Shown piece after piece: positions 23,301 through 35,055 of a DNA stretch of 64,000 nt. Below the pieces are notes generated by a model. That model had not been told where the DNA came from and did no database searches. It saw nothing but the letters and a program-made list of their open reading frames with translations. Location of the stretch: the NCBI RefSeq assembly GCF_001640805.2, contig NC_066854.1, forward strand, positions 10,039,775 to 10,103,774, given 5' to 3'. The DNA is from Lates calcarifer (Eukaryota; Chordata; Actinopteri; Centropomidae). Made by a program: the position numbers and the translations under genes. How positions within the stretch are numbered: the stretch's first letter is position 1; the number at the start of each line of letters is the position of its first letter.

Positions 23301-26300
23301 AATATACTCCAGTGCCCTCCAGTGCTTCTGCCTCTGGGAGTTTATTCTTTATTCTTTATTCTCCTACATTACATATATTTTATGTCTAAGTTTCCCTTTG
23401 TAATGCTGCATGCTCTCTCTGTCGAACACGAGTTCTCTCTGCACAATCACATGCTATAACATGTGCATATGACACGTCTATATTCACATGAGCTGACGAT
23501 GAGATGAAAGTGTTTTTTAGTAGTAATGCAGACAGCAGGATGAAGATCTGTGTACATGAAGAAATAAAGGATGTTCCTGTGGTTCAGGACACTGACAGGG
23601 TCCTCTCCTGTTTAACTGCAGTGATGGATGATAATGTCCAGGGGTGTTTTTTCTGAGGAATTGCTTTTCTAGTTCTTATTAGTTTGTGCAGCAATCCCTC
23701 CCAATGAGAGGGAGCTGTGGATGTGCTGAAAACAAACACAGAGCAGTGTGTGTGTAACCATCCACACACCTGCAGTGAGGAGAGAATGAAGAGGAGACAA
23801 AGGAGAGAAAGATGCAGATAGATAGAGGGGAGGAATCCTCTCCTCTCCTCCCAGGTTTATTTTTAGCCAGACTCACTGGGGGCCAGCAGCTCGCCTAAGC
23901 CCTGCATGCAGAAACACAGCATCGTGTGGTTTCTTTCTGTGCTTCCTCTTTGAGTCGCTCTTTTTCTTTCTGCTGCAAGAACAGTAAACTCAATTCTTTC
24001 CCTGTATTCCTTTTCCCCTGCTGAACCCCCTCTCTTTTCTCTCCTCCTCCAGTCCTCCCAAGCTTCCTTCCTCTTCATCCTCTCTTTTTCCTCCCTTCAT
24101 TGTTTCATCTCCATTCAGTGGCTCTCTATGCTGAAGGCATCAACCACTCCCCTGCCATCACCCTGACCAAAATGAAAACAGAAACAAATGCTGTCTTCTC
24201 ATTCCCTCGCAAATACTTAAGCACACATGAATGAGCCTTGAATACAAATCAGGAGTAGGGTTTTTTTTTAATGGTACCAAAGATCTGCAGAGATGCAGCA
24301 TGGAAACAGTGTCAACAATGGATGGTAAGAATGATCTGTAAAACAATGTTACACGTACTGTTCCACTCTTAATTTGATTAAAAAGGAGTTAATTAGCCAC
24401 AAAAGTCGAAGCCTATCTGCTTGTATTCTCTTGTGGCAGAAAAAGAAGTGATGTGTCCACTCACAGACATGGGCTCTCCCAGTGTGAGGTCCACTTTTGT
24501 CCAACACATGAAGCATTTTCTGATCTGATGCCCCTATCAGCAGGACAACATCATCGGTCTGTACCGATTTTATAATGTAACAATACTATGGTTACAGTTA
24601 AAGTTTGGTTCAGGCAAGTTTAGGGTTAGTCTTTTGTTAAGTTTGGGGATCCGGTTTAAAAAATAAACAATTAAATAAAAGCATGAGCAAGCTTTCTGCT
24701 AACTTAACTAAGTTGTTTCTGTGCTTTACTCAACCTAAATATAGAGTTGTTACATCATAAAACAGTGACAGTAATGCTTTTGGAAGGCACAGGCAAATGA
24801 TGTCACCCTGCTAAAGAGATCAGAAAATGCTTTGTGTGTTGTGCTGCAGCACATGGACCAACAACACATTTGACTAATTTAGTGGACTAAACATGGTAGT
24901 GCTACTTTAGGTATGTTTTGGTCTCTATTGGACTCCATCATCACACAACCTTGACATATTACTCATTCACACATCAGTCTGACTTTTTGGTTGTAAAAGT
25001 TAAAGTTGCCTTTCAAAGGAGACCAGGATTATGACAGTAATAAAAGGGCTGAAGAAGAGTAACCTTTTTATAGCTATCATCCCACAGTCTACAGACACAT
25101 TATATAGTGTGTACTGTATAGCTTAGGAAATGAAAACAGATCACAATGTACTGCCTGGTTAACCTGTTCTTTAAACATCCAGGGTGGAGACATTCTTCTT
25201 GTCAAAAAATGTCAAACTCTGTGTGCTTGAGCTCTCAGTGTGGGGACAGATGTATGATACAGCAAACAGGACCTGATAGCTTTTCTAATGAAAGTAAATA
25301 AAGTGAGGGAGGGACTGTGTAGACAGGCATGTGTGACACTGAGTTGACATAACAAGAAAAAAGCAGCCACATGAAGCGTTTGTTTTGTTTGCATGTGAAG
25401 GACTTTGACTCATTAACTGAGGTGAGCACTGTATGGTATTTTGCTTTCATTCTATTTATATGATTTCTCAGTTTTCAGTTTCTCATTTGGGACTGAACCC
25501 CCACAGATATGCATACAAATGTATATCTGCTGCTCCTCCTCTCTCCTCCCCTCTTCCCTCTCTTTCCTCTCATCCTAGCTCCTTCATTAGGAGCAGAGAG
25601 AAGAAATTGTGTATAAATGAATCTGCTGCGGCTCCACAGTCGTCAAAGCTGAGCCCAGCGATGGCTAATTGGCTCCCAAGAAAGCTGGGTGGGTGTCAGC
25701 GGGGACGGATCTCCAGCATCGCATCGGGATATCACACACACACACACACACACACATACACACAGTTGAGGTCTCCCTGTCCCCCCCCCCCCAGTCACAA
25801 ATGATGAGAGGAGCAAGAGAACAGAAGATAAAACACCATTCGAGCTCTGCTGGTTTATTGGCTGTTTGTGGAGATGCATTATGCATATCAGTGTAATACT
25901 TTGCTGCCAAGGTTGTTTTTCCAGTTGGTGGACTGATGGTGTTTGCCTCACTGCTGTTGTAGCAAGGTGTACGCCTTGTTATTAAAGAAGCATCATGAAG
26001 CTCGATTACATTTTCACTCATTCATTCTCTCATTCATTCTCAACTCAGTTCTACTCTACTAATTTTATTCTAGGGAGGATTACAGACAACAAAACTTGAG
26101 CTGGAGGTGAAGTTCTGTGTCACCTAAAGCCAAACTCTGTTTCAGTTTTATCTGAACAGGACAGCTCAGACTGAAATCAACTGCACTGCATGCTGTCCAG
26201 TGAGGAAGCTGTGCGGGCTAAGTGAAAGGATTAAGATGGTCGTAACACACATGAAGATAATGGATCTCATACACAATCTGTCCAGAACATTTCACACTAA

Positions 26301-29300
26301 ATCAAGTGATAAACACAACAGTCGTGGCAGAAAATATTCACAATGCATATTGTTGCATATGTTTTTAAGTGATACTATTTATCATTATATAGAGTTTTGT
26401 TTGAGAACAACTTCTTTTCTTTCACTGTTGAAGAATAATCTGTTCATTTGTTTGATTTATTTCTTCAAATTAAACTGTACAGCACTTCAAAGGAGCAGTT
26501 AAATCTTTGTAAATAAGCTAATTCATGCTGAGAGTTAGATGTACCAGTCTTGTTTCAGCACTACACTAAACTATAGCCAGCAGGTGATTAGCTTAGCTAG
26601 CATAAATACTGGCATGGTTAGCATCAGCTAGCCTGGCTGTCTAAAGTTTTAAAAATCTGCGTAATGCTGACCAATTAACACATTACATTTTGTTTGTTTA
26701 AACTGTGGAGTAAAAACAAGAGGAAGTAGTTTTACAAGGAGTCTCATGTGGGATATTTCTAACCTATTGGTATTGGATTCGGTCAGAGTTATTCTTAGGT
26801 TCCTCTGCTCTGTCCAGCACATAATGGGACCATGACAAAGTTCTTCCCCTCCTCTGTATTGGCTTAATATGACATGCTCTATTCTCAATGTAACAGGCCT
26901 ACACTTGAGGGAACTTACCAAATGGTTTAGGAGTAGGGTTAGGGATAGAGTTGTGTGTTTATATTGCCTTGTTCCAATGAAAAACTATCTTAACTTGAAA
27001 TGGGTTAAATTTGACCCAATCACAACAAGAGGGTTGATGAATATAGAACTGGGGAACATAGGACATAGGAAAGCAAATAAGGGTGTTTAACAAAATGTCA
27101 AATTATTCCTGTAACTGGAATACAACCAGTTAAGCAGGGAATCGCTATTAATGGAACTGCTGTTAAAAGTTGTTCATCTGGACCAAAAACATAAAACACA
27201 CTTCTCAGAAGCTCTGTCAAAGATCACCTTACCTGAACTTATTACAGTAACACCTCCCATGTGTGAAGTAGCCCATGATCATCTTACTCGACATCTGTAT
27301 GTTAAACGTAAAGCTGCACCTGCCTGCCCATAGTAAAGTTCACACACACAAGTACACAAAGGCATACGTCGGAGCATGTCATGTTTGAATAATGCTAATG
27401 TTTGACAGGGTATGTTACTCAGCAGCTATCACTCTGTCATTATGTAGAGCTGACAGGTAACAGCTCTAAATAATGACTGGCTCTGCACCTACAATCTGGT
27501 CAAACATATTTTCACTCACGATATCTTAGGGAAAAATAATTTTGTACATAAACCTAACTGAGCCACCATCATCAATTGGCTAAGGTATGTCATGCCCCAA
27601 AACAGGGTGCACTGCAGTTTTTGGAGCCAGACCTTTTGAGCTGGCTTCCTTCCAGGAAGTTAACAGCAGAAAGTAAATTATATATTTTTCAGTGTATTTT
27701 ACTTTCAGAGGCTTAAATATTCTAAAAGATATTCTCCTCAAAAATTCTGACAGCTTCATAAAAGCTTAAAAATGGCTTAATGTATTAGTATTGCGAACTA
27801 TTTTTTTAAATCTTTTCTAATCGATCTTTAAAAAAAACTTACTTGATGGGACCTCCACATTATCTGGTTCATTCATGTATTTCTTCCATTTGTGATCAGT
27901 GCAGCTTTATTAAGAAAATAAGAGATAACAGCTTTTACTTGGACATCACTGTTTTATAAATCAGATGTCTATGTGATGAAGAGATGCTGATATCAGCAAT
28001 AATCCATGCATGTTTAATCTGAATGATGATATTGGTACATTATCAGAAACACCTCCCCCTAATACTCTCTTTAACACATTAGACTTATTCATGATCTCTT
28101 TGTAATTCAGGTCATTAATGATGGACAGTTATAAAAGAGTGCTAATGTTTTTCTTTCTGTTTGCTCTCTCTGTGTATTTTATGTATCTTGTGTCCATTAG
28201 TTTCCTCCATTTGAAATGCTGAATGTTTTGTTTGGTGTGGCTTGCTTTAAGCTGTGTCCTTATGCAGGAGGCTGCTTATATAAACAGACTGGGCCTGTCC
28301 AAGCACAGAGCTAACAGACATAAGGAAGTATATAATGTGATGTTATCATTCAGCTGATTAATAAAGAGGATTCTCACAGGGCCTGTGCACATTCAAATAT
28401 ACCGATTTACAATAGGCCTCAATGCTGAGGGTGGACTTTCCATTCCATTAGCTTGTTTGCAAAGCGAGTTTTACAGAAGGTTTTACAAATGTTTAATGAG
28501 TGATCATGCAACTGGTGCAGTGGATTGTTTGCTGATAAATGTTCATTGCACTACAGTGTCAATCAAACAGGAAGAGCAAGAAGGAGACTCTACACTGCAA
28601 TGACAAGATACTGAATCTAATTCATGCTGCTAAACTGGAGTCATGAGATGAACCTGGTTTCATGTGAAAATCATAACATAAATCTGAAGCACTGACTAAA
28701 TGTTTTCTTTATAACACCTTCACAAATCAATAGAAAGAGCTTATAGCAAATGTAAAATGTATCGGCACAGAACTGAATAAAGAAGGATTATCACTGCTGT
28801 CACCTCCTATAAACATGATCTTAAACAAAATGTTGCTATATTAAAGCTAACACTATTACAGCTAAAATGTAAAAAATATACAATCTATCCAGATATTATC
28901 TCAGTCTGAAAACTAGCTAGCTCAGCTGTATAAACTACCCCAAAGTTCCAGCTAATTCCCATAAATTCCTGTTAAGTTTCTGGAAAGTTTTCCCCCTCTT
29001 TGCAAACCTACTCTGAAATGATAATGTTATGTTATCTTATTGTATCAAAACATATAAATTAAATCAGTTACATGATTTATCTGACAAAATAAAAGCAGAC
29101 TAGAGACAACATGGATGTTGTTTACCACACTGTTCATCGCAATGCAAAGCATCTGCAACAGAACTATGTGGGACTAGATTCTCTTATTTACAGTAAAGAA
29201 GCCTCTCTCACTGTGGAATGTAATAAACACATAACTCTTGTAACTTAACACACACACATACGACAAAGAAGGAAGTTGCGAGGCAGGCCTGTTCTGTCCT

Positions 29301-32300
29301 GCTGCTCTAACAGCCTTTCCTTATCGCAGCAGGAAGTGAGTTACATGTTCAAAACAACCTGGACTGAGCTCAGGAAGAGGTTCTGATTTCCAAAACAAAA
29401 CATCACTGTTCAGCTTTAGCGTTTTCACTCCAACAACCTGCTGGGGCACTTCACTAATTCTAATGCAAGTAAAAGCAACAAATAGAATTTAAATTTTAAA
29501 TTTCGTCCTCAAAAACAACTCCAATTAATTATTGAAAACAGCATTTTCTTGAGTCCTCTCTGTTATTCCTAAAGGGCGTCAAAATCAAAATAAAACAATT
29601 ATGTGTAGTGACGCTGACCCAGTGAGACTGCAACTCAGATCGATGTTTACTGGAATCACTGTCACATCGGCCTCATTCCACTCTCCCCCTGCTCACTTCT
29701 GCAGCTGATTTGCAGGCAGTGGCATGTTTCATTTATGAGAGAGAGAGCAGGCGAAATGTGACGAGTGAGGGGTTCTACTGCACGACTACAGAGGTCTGAT
29801 ACAAATGTCTAATGAAGATTGTGTATGAAAAACTGTTCAGTGAGGGGAAATGGTCTGTTTGTAGATATGGAAAGTCTGTTTTCTATCAGGATAAATGAGC
29901 ATATATACTAAAAAACACATGAGGAAGTCATGAGAAAGAATAACGTGCTATCGTACTGGCTGCCGGGTCTTCAGCAGAGCAGGAAACTCTCATATCTCTG
30001 CACATCTGCAAACCAGTGCTGAGGTGATCAACTACACTGCAGTAAAGCTTGTCCTCTTTACTTGTGCATCTGTCAAGTACTAATCTGCATTTACTGCAGA
30101 GGAGGAAGAGGAAGCATCAGTTGAATATTGCAGTATGTGATGGTAACTGATTTCTGAGACAAGACTAAAAAAGTTTATGATATTTCAATCATTCAAAAAG
30201 TCATAATTTCAAGCACCACTTGTTAGATTTTAGTTTTCCTCCTCCACTTCTGTTAAATGTCTAAAGCATGATTTTCTAAAATGGGATTTCAGAAATTGAA
30301 AAACATGATGAAACCATTACCTGAATTAGATCCACAAAGTGACTCAGTCCTATCCCAAATTAGACTGAGAGAGAGAAACCTTTGACTTGCAGAGAAATGA
30401 AAAAGAAGTAATGTCAGAATCTTCTCTGCTTTTCTCAATCTAAAAACCCAGAATGAGTCATTGTATCTAAGCAGGGGATTTTATCCTTGACATGCAGAGA
30501 AAAGAAAAATCTGGATCTTTTTCATGACAAAGACAGTTTCTCTGGTTTGTACTGCTTCTAAAAGAAATAAAACTTCAGTAACTGCAGCAGGAATCAAGGT
30601 CGTGTTCGCACTTGACAGCAGAAATGTTCCATCTTGCGTCTTAATTGAGAGAAGTAGTTATTTGAAGTAGTAACAGAGGGAAGCTAAAGGTTCAGAAGGG
30701 AATGAAACAAGCTCTTGGCACGAAGTGTGGACAGTCAGAGTTATCGTGCTGATGTGTGTTTTCGCATCAACAATTAGTCCTTCATGCTGTCTTTCATTTA
30801 AACTATTACTGTTTAATCAGGGTGTTCGGTGTCACATTGATCAACAGGATGTCACAGTAATTATCAAACCTGTCCTTCAACTGCTAGACCAAACAGCAGG
30901 CTAGTATCTGTTTGTATTTTGTTTCTGTGGATGTCTTTATTTCTTGAACGTGCACCAGATATGTAAAAAGCAATGCTTCCAGCGGGGTTCATTAAAGGAA
31001 AGAGCAGAAGGTTTCACTCACTGAAAGCAGCGATGGCCAGGACGATGGTGACCACAATGGACACCCAGGACACCCACAGGGCTTTCTTGCGGTAACTCTG
31101 TGCTTCATGAGGTTTCAGTCGCATGCTGCTCTCCAGAAGGCCTGCAAACAACAACACAGTGACCCACGGTGTACAGACATGACTCACAGAGACCAGTATA
31201 GGGAAATAGTACAGGGGGGTAATTTTCCAAAGTGGTTTTCAAAATGTTTACCTTCCTTTTGATTTACTGCAGCATTTCAAATGCAGAGGGAAGGGATTAC
31301 TAGTGCTAATGGAACTACAGTGACAGTGTACCTTTACTTGTAAACAAATTGTTGGTACTTAAACCTGCATAAACACATTGACTTATCATCTTATAAAGCT
31401 GATATGGTGAACATGTTGACAAACAGTTGCCTATTTACATCCAGCAGACACAGAGCAACATGATCATTCAGTTGAAGTCATGTTTCAGACGCCCTGATGA
31501 ATGTAAGTCCAGTTGATGAGTGCAGTGAGAGTGAACCAAAACAGTAAAGTCAGGGACTGGAAAACCAAAACACTGAGCTGAAAGAAACTATAAAGCTGAG
31601 GAGACCTGCAGAGTCGGATGATAATTCATTATGAAAAACCCCTTTAACCTTACACACCGTCATCTGAACCACTGATAATACAAAAAGTTTGATCAGAGCA
31701 GCTTTAATGCACAACTGTTAAGTTTAAAGCAGGTGACCAGTAATGAATTACAAGTTAAAGTAAACTTCTTTCTCATGGTTTCTCTCTGTCTGTTGGTACT
31801 GTGAACCCAAGTCACTGCTGTCCACTCTCTGACTCTCACTGAAACATGTGACCTCCCCATCTATAATCCCAAATGTTTGACTGTTGTTATTAACTTTTGC
31901 AGTCAGAGGTATTTGTCCCTAGATATTAATTTCACTGGGTACAGACGGTATAAATGCCCATATTGAATTGTGTATTTACTGTTAAGAATGTACTGGTGAG
32001 TTTTGATTTACTGTAAAGTAACAAATATATACTTAACATAACAGCAGTGAAGTGAACTGAGTTTCCACTTTTGTCACTTGTATGACAATGAATCTGCAGA
32101 GGCTTGTGCATGTGCTTGAGTTGTCCATTAAAATTAATGACCACTCTTATTTTGGTCAGAGTTACAGGCTTGTTATATTGTTTGGGCAGATGGCTCTGAA
32201 AAGTCTGAAACACTTAGGAACTATCACACTTGTAGTATAATGCCATCAAGGTTGGGCAGGGTCTTTAAAGTGTGCTCCTTCCAGTGCAGTTACTAGAGCA

Positions 32301-32912
32301 CAGTTCCTTCTTTTCCAAATTAAGGATGCGCAACACCTGCCACTGTTCAAATGGCTGCCTGTGGGTTTCACTCTCTCCCAAAGGCAATCCACTAATTTAT
32401 TCACTAAATCTGCAATCACAGCACAGTATCTGAGGCAGCATATGTTGAACAGGCTGCAGGTACACACACACATACTCCACGTCCATTTCTAACCAGCCCT
32501 GTAAATAATTTATCATATTGATCATAATATTATGGTGTCAGTCATTAGTCATACAGAAACAGAAGAGCCACGTTTCTCTGTGTAGTTGAATGGATACAAA
32601 TGTAAACAGATTTCCTCTGCATCTATAGTGAAATGTACATGTTGCTCCCCCTGGCATTACGCACTGAGCGCGCTCTGCCCTAAACTTTGAACCTATCTCA
32701 CAGCGCCTACCTCGGTCATCTATGCTGTCTGTTATCTTCATCTCCTGGTCCATCTTGAAACCCTCTCCCTGACTTTCTGTGTTGGGCTGCTGCTGCTGCT
32801 GCTGTTGTTGTTGGGGGTCCGCCTGTTCGCACTGCCCGTTCACCACCGCGGGGTCCACAACTACAGCCGGGTGCGGGACGGCGGTCGGGTCTGGCGGTGT
32901 GGAGTCCGTCAT
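11260..32912 (-). CDS. tmem163: Transmembrane protein 163 (zinc transporter), complete, 8 coding exons
   Basis: Joined exons on the minus strand (32711-32912, 31022-31141, 22947-22990, 22750-22841, 19360-19456, 12786-12897, 11718-11859, 11260-11320) give 870 bp: 289 codons plus TGA, the same length as I recall for human TMEM163. All joins are GT-AG and in phase. The disordered N-terminus (1-67) has a Q9 run (34-42). Conserved landmarks are LLESSMRLKPHEAQ, then six hydrophobic segments, FDATLDVLSS with Asp124 and Asp128, IVLWRYSNAAAVHSAHREY, SRALITDGFNSLVGG, and a C-terminus near MVPRIRQTRNYERFE. The family is a cation-diffusion-facilitator-like zinc efflux protein of synaptic vesicles, endosomes and plasma membrane, and the Asp pair is needed for zinc transport. 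Teleosts can have two paralogues; I cannot tell which this is. It lies head-to-head with ccnt2, as part of the human 2q21 block. Confidence 0.97.
11718..11859 (-). CDS. tmem163: tmem163 coding exon 7
   Basis: 142 bp, acceptor TTGTTCCAG, donor GTGAGT. Encodes FNSLVGGIMGFSILISAEVF through IGVLIGLIILAYGVK, covering the fifth and sixth membrane segments. Confidence 0.96.
12294..12329. repeat. AT-rich palindrome in tmem163 intron 6
   Basis: ATCATGTATTTATTCAT (12294-12310) is followed after 2 bp by its near-perfect reverse complement (12313-12329, one mismatch in 17). Confidence 0.7.
12786..12897 (-). CDS. tmem163: tmem163 coding exon 6
   Basis: 112 bp, acceptor CTCTTAG, donor GTAGGT. Encodes DDFLFSVSIVSGLVCIILAV and KFMLGKVLTSRALITDG, including the fourth membrane segment and the second Asp-containing CDF-like motif. 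Confidence 0.96.
14105..14225 (+). repeat. Teleost interspersed repeat ('GTGATCTGTCCAGGGTGGACCCC' type)
   Basis: The run from GGTAGACTGGTGATCTGTCC through GGGTGGACCCCACCTCTC to GGGGTATAGCTATTGAATGG has the layout of a very common dispersed fish repeat, the 3' tail of a LINE/SINE family. A shorter copy is at 34985-35055. The family assignment is from memory. Confidence 0.6.
15243..15400 (-). repeat. Teleost 'GCTAAGCTAA' interspersed element, copy 2
   Basis: In reverse orientation: ACATTTTGGGAAAAAGAGAT, TTCCTGCTAAGAATT, then TTAAACTTAGCATGAAGAGTGG and AAGCAGGGGGGAA. Diverged copy of the family at 7161-7345. Confidence 0.4.
19360..19456 (-). CDS. tmem163: tmem163 coding exon 5
   Basis: 97 bp, acceptor CTCCGCAG, donor GTAAGA. 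Encodes ACIILGVIFILSSICIMGKA then IHDLATKLLPEV, the third membrane segment. Confidence 0.96.
19870..19985 (+). repeat. 'GTTAGCATGTTG' teleost dispersed repeat
   Basis: The order GAATGTTAGCATGTTG, GTTAGCATCTAACTCAAAG, AACCACTGTATCT and CCACATGGCTGTAGACTTG is typical of a short dispersed fish element. A related, less complete copy lies at 61430-61530. Confidence 0.45.
22229..22256. repeat. (CA)14 microsatellite
   Basis: Uninterrupted CA dinucleotides within tmem163 intron 4. Confidence 0.95.
22750..22841 (-). CDS. tmem163: tmem163 coding exon 4
   Basis: 92 bp, acceptor CTCTGTAG, donor GTGAGT. Encodes FDATLDVLSSVIVLWRYSNA followed by AAVHSAHREY, with the Asp124/Asp128 pair of the zinc site in the second membrane segment. 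Confidence 0.97.
22947..22990 (-). CDS. tmem163: tmem163 coding exon 3 (44 bp)
   Basis: Acceptor TTTCCAG, donor GTAAGT. Encodes VSIMRHSASAFGFA, and the first Thr codon is completed across the splice. It is separated from exon 4 by an intron of only 105 bp. Confidence 0.96.
25733..25792. repeat. Compound CA and poly-C simple repeat
   Basis: (CA)12 at 25733-25756, a short imperfect CA extension, then a run of 12 C at 25781-25792. Confidence 0.9.
26491..26645 (-). repeat. Teleost 'GCTAAGCTAA' interspersed element, copy 3
   Basis: Reverse-oriented copy: AATAAGCTAATTC, TGCTGAGAGTTAGATG, CTATAGCCAGCAGGTGATTA, GCTTAGCTAGCATAAATACTGG. Matches the family at 7161-7345. Confidence 0.5.
27436..27477. 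repeat. 17-bp inverted repeat (hairpin) in tmem163 intron 2
   Basis: GTCATTATGTAGAGCTG (27436-27452) and CAGCTCTAAATAATGAC (27461-27477) are reverse complements with one mismatch, around an 8-base loop ACAGGTAA. Confidence 0.85.
31022..31141 (-). CDS. tmem163: tmem163 coding exon 2
   Basis: 120 bp, acceptor GTTTGCAG, donor GTGAGT. Encodes LLESSMRLKPHEAQSYRKKA then LWVSWVSIVVTIVLAIAAF, the cytosolic lead-in and first membrane segment. Confidence 0.97.
31142..32710 (-). other. tmem163 intron 1 (1.6 kb)
   Basis: No coding exon or clear repeat is seen. Short open frames in it have no support. Confidence 0.6.
32711..32912 (-). CDS. tmem163: tmem163 coding exon 1 with start codon
   Basis: Starts at ATG 32912-32910, preceded by GAGAAG (purine at -3), and ends at donor GTAGGC. 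Encodes a Pro/Gln-rich cytosolic N-terminus, including nine Gln made of CAA then CAG codons (32787-32813), ending TDSIDDRG. This part diverges from mammals, but the DR-G-LLESS join is conserved. Confidence 0.92.
32787..32813. repeat. CAG/CAA trinucleotide repeat encoding polyglutamine
   Basis: Nine Gln codons on the minus strand (three CAA, six CAG) in tmem163 exon 1. Confidence 0.95.
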
Positions 32913-33110
32913 CTTCTCGGCAGGTTGCGGTTCCAGTGAGGCACTCCGAGAATGTCACACCTGGGCGAGAAGTGCAGGCTTTCAACTAGGGAGAGACCCA
33001 GAGACGGAGAGGGAGGGAGACTCCTTGCAGGGCTGCAGGTCCAGTTGCGCCAAATTACACACTGTAAGGTGAAACGATACCGGAAATGAGAAGATGTGGG
33101 CAACAAAACA
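32913..33110 (-). promoter_or_regulatory. tmem163: tmem163 5' UTR and proximal promoter region
   Basis: Moderately CpG-containing DNA upstream of the tmem163 ATG. No TATA box is evident and the transcription start is not determinable by eye. Confidence 0.4.
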
Positions 33111-33844
33111 AATGTCGATGTGTCAGTTGCAGAAAAATCACATCTATTGTCTATGTCTTTAGTATATATAATTAGACTCCCATATGTTATTTTATGCCTA
33201 CTATTATCTTCTGTTAATCAAAATGTTGTAGGAATTTGGGTCATTTCCTAAATAGGTACATTTACTCAAGGACTGAACTTAAGAACAGTTTAAACTACTT
33301 TACTCGATGGGCATATTTCCATTTTTAGATTTCTACTACGTTTTCGAGAGAAATTCAGCACTTGAAGCGTTTAACAGCTAGAGTCGCTAGTTACATTTCA
33401 GATTAAGTTCAAAACATATGATAACGAGTTTGACTTATAACTTAACACCTCATGTTTACTAATATAGGCCACCATAAGCTAGCGTGAGGGTTAACCAGAC
33501 TACTGCAGCAGTAAATGTAAATAACTACGTTGTACTTTGAATTAGCAAGACGGGCCTGTATGATCTTGCTTAATATAAAATTTTGAATGCAGAACTAGGC
33601 TAAATTTAGTCGTTTAGTACCTTTACTTCCAAATAAAGGGGGTGAATATTTCTTCCACCACCGAAAGTTGTTTTCAAGTGAAAAATGGTAAGAAATTGGC
33701 GATTTATTTTGAAAGTACCAACCAGAAATAGTATGTCTATGTGCTCACAAACCTGACCAAAGATGTTGCGCGCAGACAGGACAAGCAAAAAGAAAAATAC
33801 AATTACCACGGGCTCCAATTCGCGGTGTCGTGAAACAGCCACAC

Positions 33845-34030
33845 CTGGACTCTAATTGCTAATCCCGGCGGAGTTCACGAGACCTCTGCACGTGCTCGAG
33901 TCGAACAAAGCTCGCTACCGCTGCGTCGCGCGTTCTGCGTTCCGCGTCTGCAAGGAAAATATCTATCCCATGTGGATTGAGCGAGCCGGCGGCCGTGCAG
34001 ACAGACTGGACCCGTTACTCACCTGTAACG
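33845..34030. promoter_or_regulatory. CpG-rich block, possible alternative promoter
   Basis: A cluster of CpGs, including GCTACCGCTGCGTCGCGCG and GAGCGAGCCGGCGGCCGTGC, lies in AT-rich surroundings about 1 kb above the tmem163 start. A plus-strand 65-codon frame crosses it but lacks support. Confidence 0.3.
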
Positions 34031-34984
34031 TACACTGCTTAGATAAAAAATAGTTTTTAGTAAGTCACCCACAACGGTTAGTCCTCGTGAGCATCAATTT
34101 ATTTGCTGCCTAATTTCTTATTTTACTTCTGTGTCGTCACACCCACAAATAAACATTGTTATTTTCTCGTTTGAGACCAAATCACTGATGCTTACTGGCG
34201 TGAGAAGGGAACGACAATTCAAATCTGATATTTCAAGAGTGTGATCTGTGCCGGATTATGTTTTTGGTTGGAGTAATTATCACGCTACATTTGTAAAAAT
34301 AACGTGTAACGGGTTGCTAAGATACAGAGCTGTAGTACTTGATAAGCATGTAGATTAATAGTTTATTCTTCTTACTCTAGATTAAGAGCCTGAAATGGAA
34401 GGTTATGGGATTTTTCATGTATTTACCAATGATATAAAGAGTCCCCTTTAGTCTGAAAAACAATTGGAGAGTTAATTCATTTATACATAAGAAAAGAAGC
34501 CTAGACAGAAATACCAATGTCAGACATTATCCAGTGTTCAGAGACAGAATGGGGGAACAAGAATAAGATTTTTAAGACGTAACAACTAAGACAAATTCAT
34601 TCTTTAGAAAATAGCTCTCTCTGAACCTTAACCTCCACACTTAAGCTAACATTAACCAGGTTAGATGGTTATTTGAGACGCCTCTTACACAGTAGGCCTG
34701 TGTAGCTAAGCTACATTACATTTATCTTGCTTTGTTGCACCTGAGGCAGGTGGACTCTGCACCCACCGAGCTTCAGTTCTGTTCTTAGTCTTCGCCTCCA
34801 TTGTGTGTCCACTGTGTGGTATTTGATTGGACATGTTGTGTCAGTTGGCCAGTGGAATATGTGATGCGTGCACAAGCCCAGCCCATGTGGGGTCAAATAT
34901 AATGATGAGGTGAAAGGAAATTTTTCTTAAGAAGCTACATCTAGCCTCATTTAAATAATAACAACAGAAAAGCAGTTCTCTCAT

Positions 34985-35055
34985 CAGCTCTGTGATGGAC
35001 TGGTCGATCTGGCCAGGGTGTAGCCCGCCTCTAATAGCAATAGGGGTAAAACTTC
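34985..35055 (+). repeat. Teleost interspersed repeat fragment
   Basis: CTGTGATGGACTGGTCGATC then TGGCCAGGGTGTAGCCCGCC is a short copy of the family seen at 14105-14225. Confidence 0.6.

Larger units (their letters stand above)
22991..31021 (-). other. tmem163 intron 2 (8 kb)
   Basis: The largest intron. It holds a compound (CA)12/C12 simple repeat (25733-25792), a dispersed repeat (26491-26645) and a strong hairpin (27436-27477). A POU-like ATGCATTATGCATATCA motif lies near 25875-25891. No coding exon is found. Confidence 0.6.

Noticed and set aside
26870..27090. 73-codon ORF with AAATTTGACCCAATCACAAC
   Set aside because: Looks like a dispersed repeat fragment; not strong enough to list.
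32779..33072. 97-codon plus-strand ORF starting with a poly-Cys run
   Set aside because: Antisense shadow of the CAG repeat in tmem163 exon 1.
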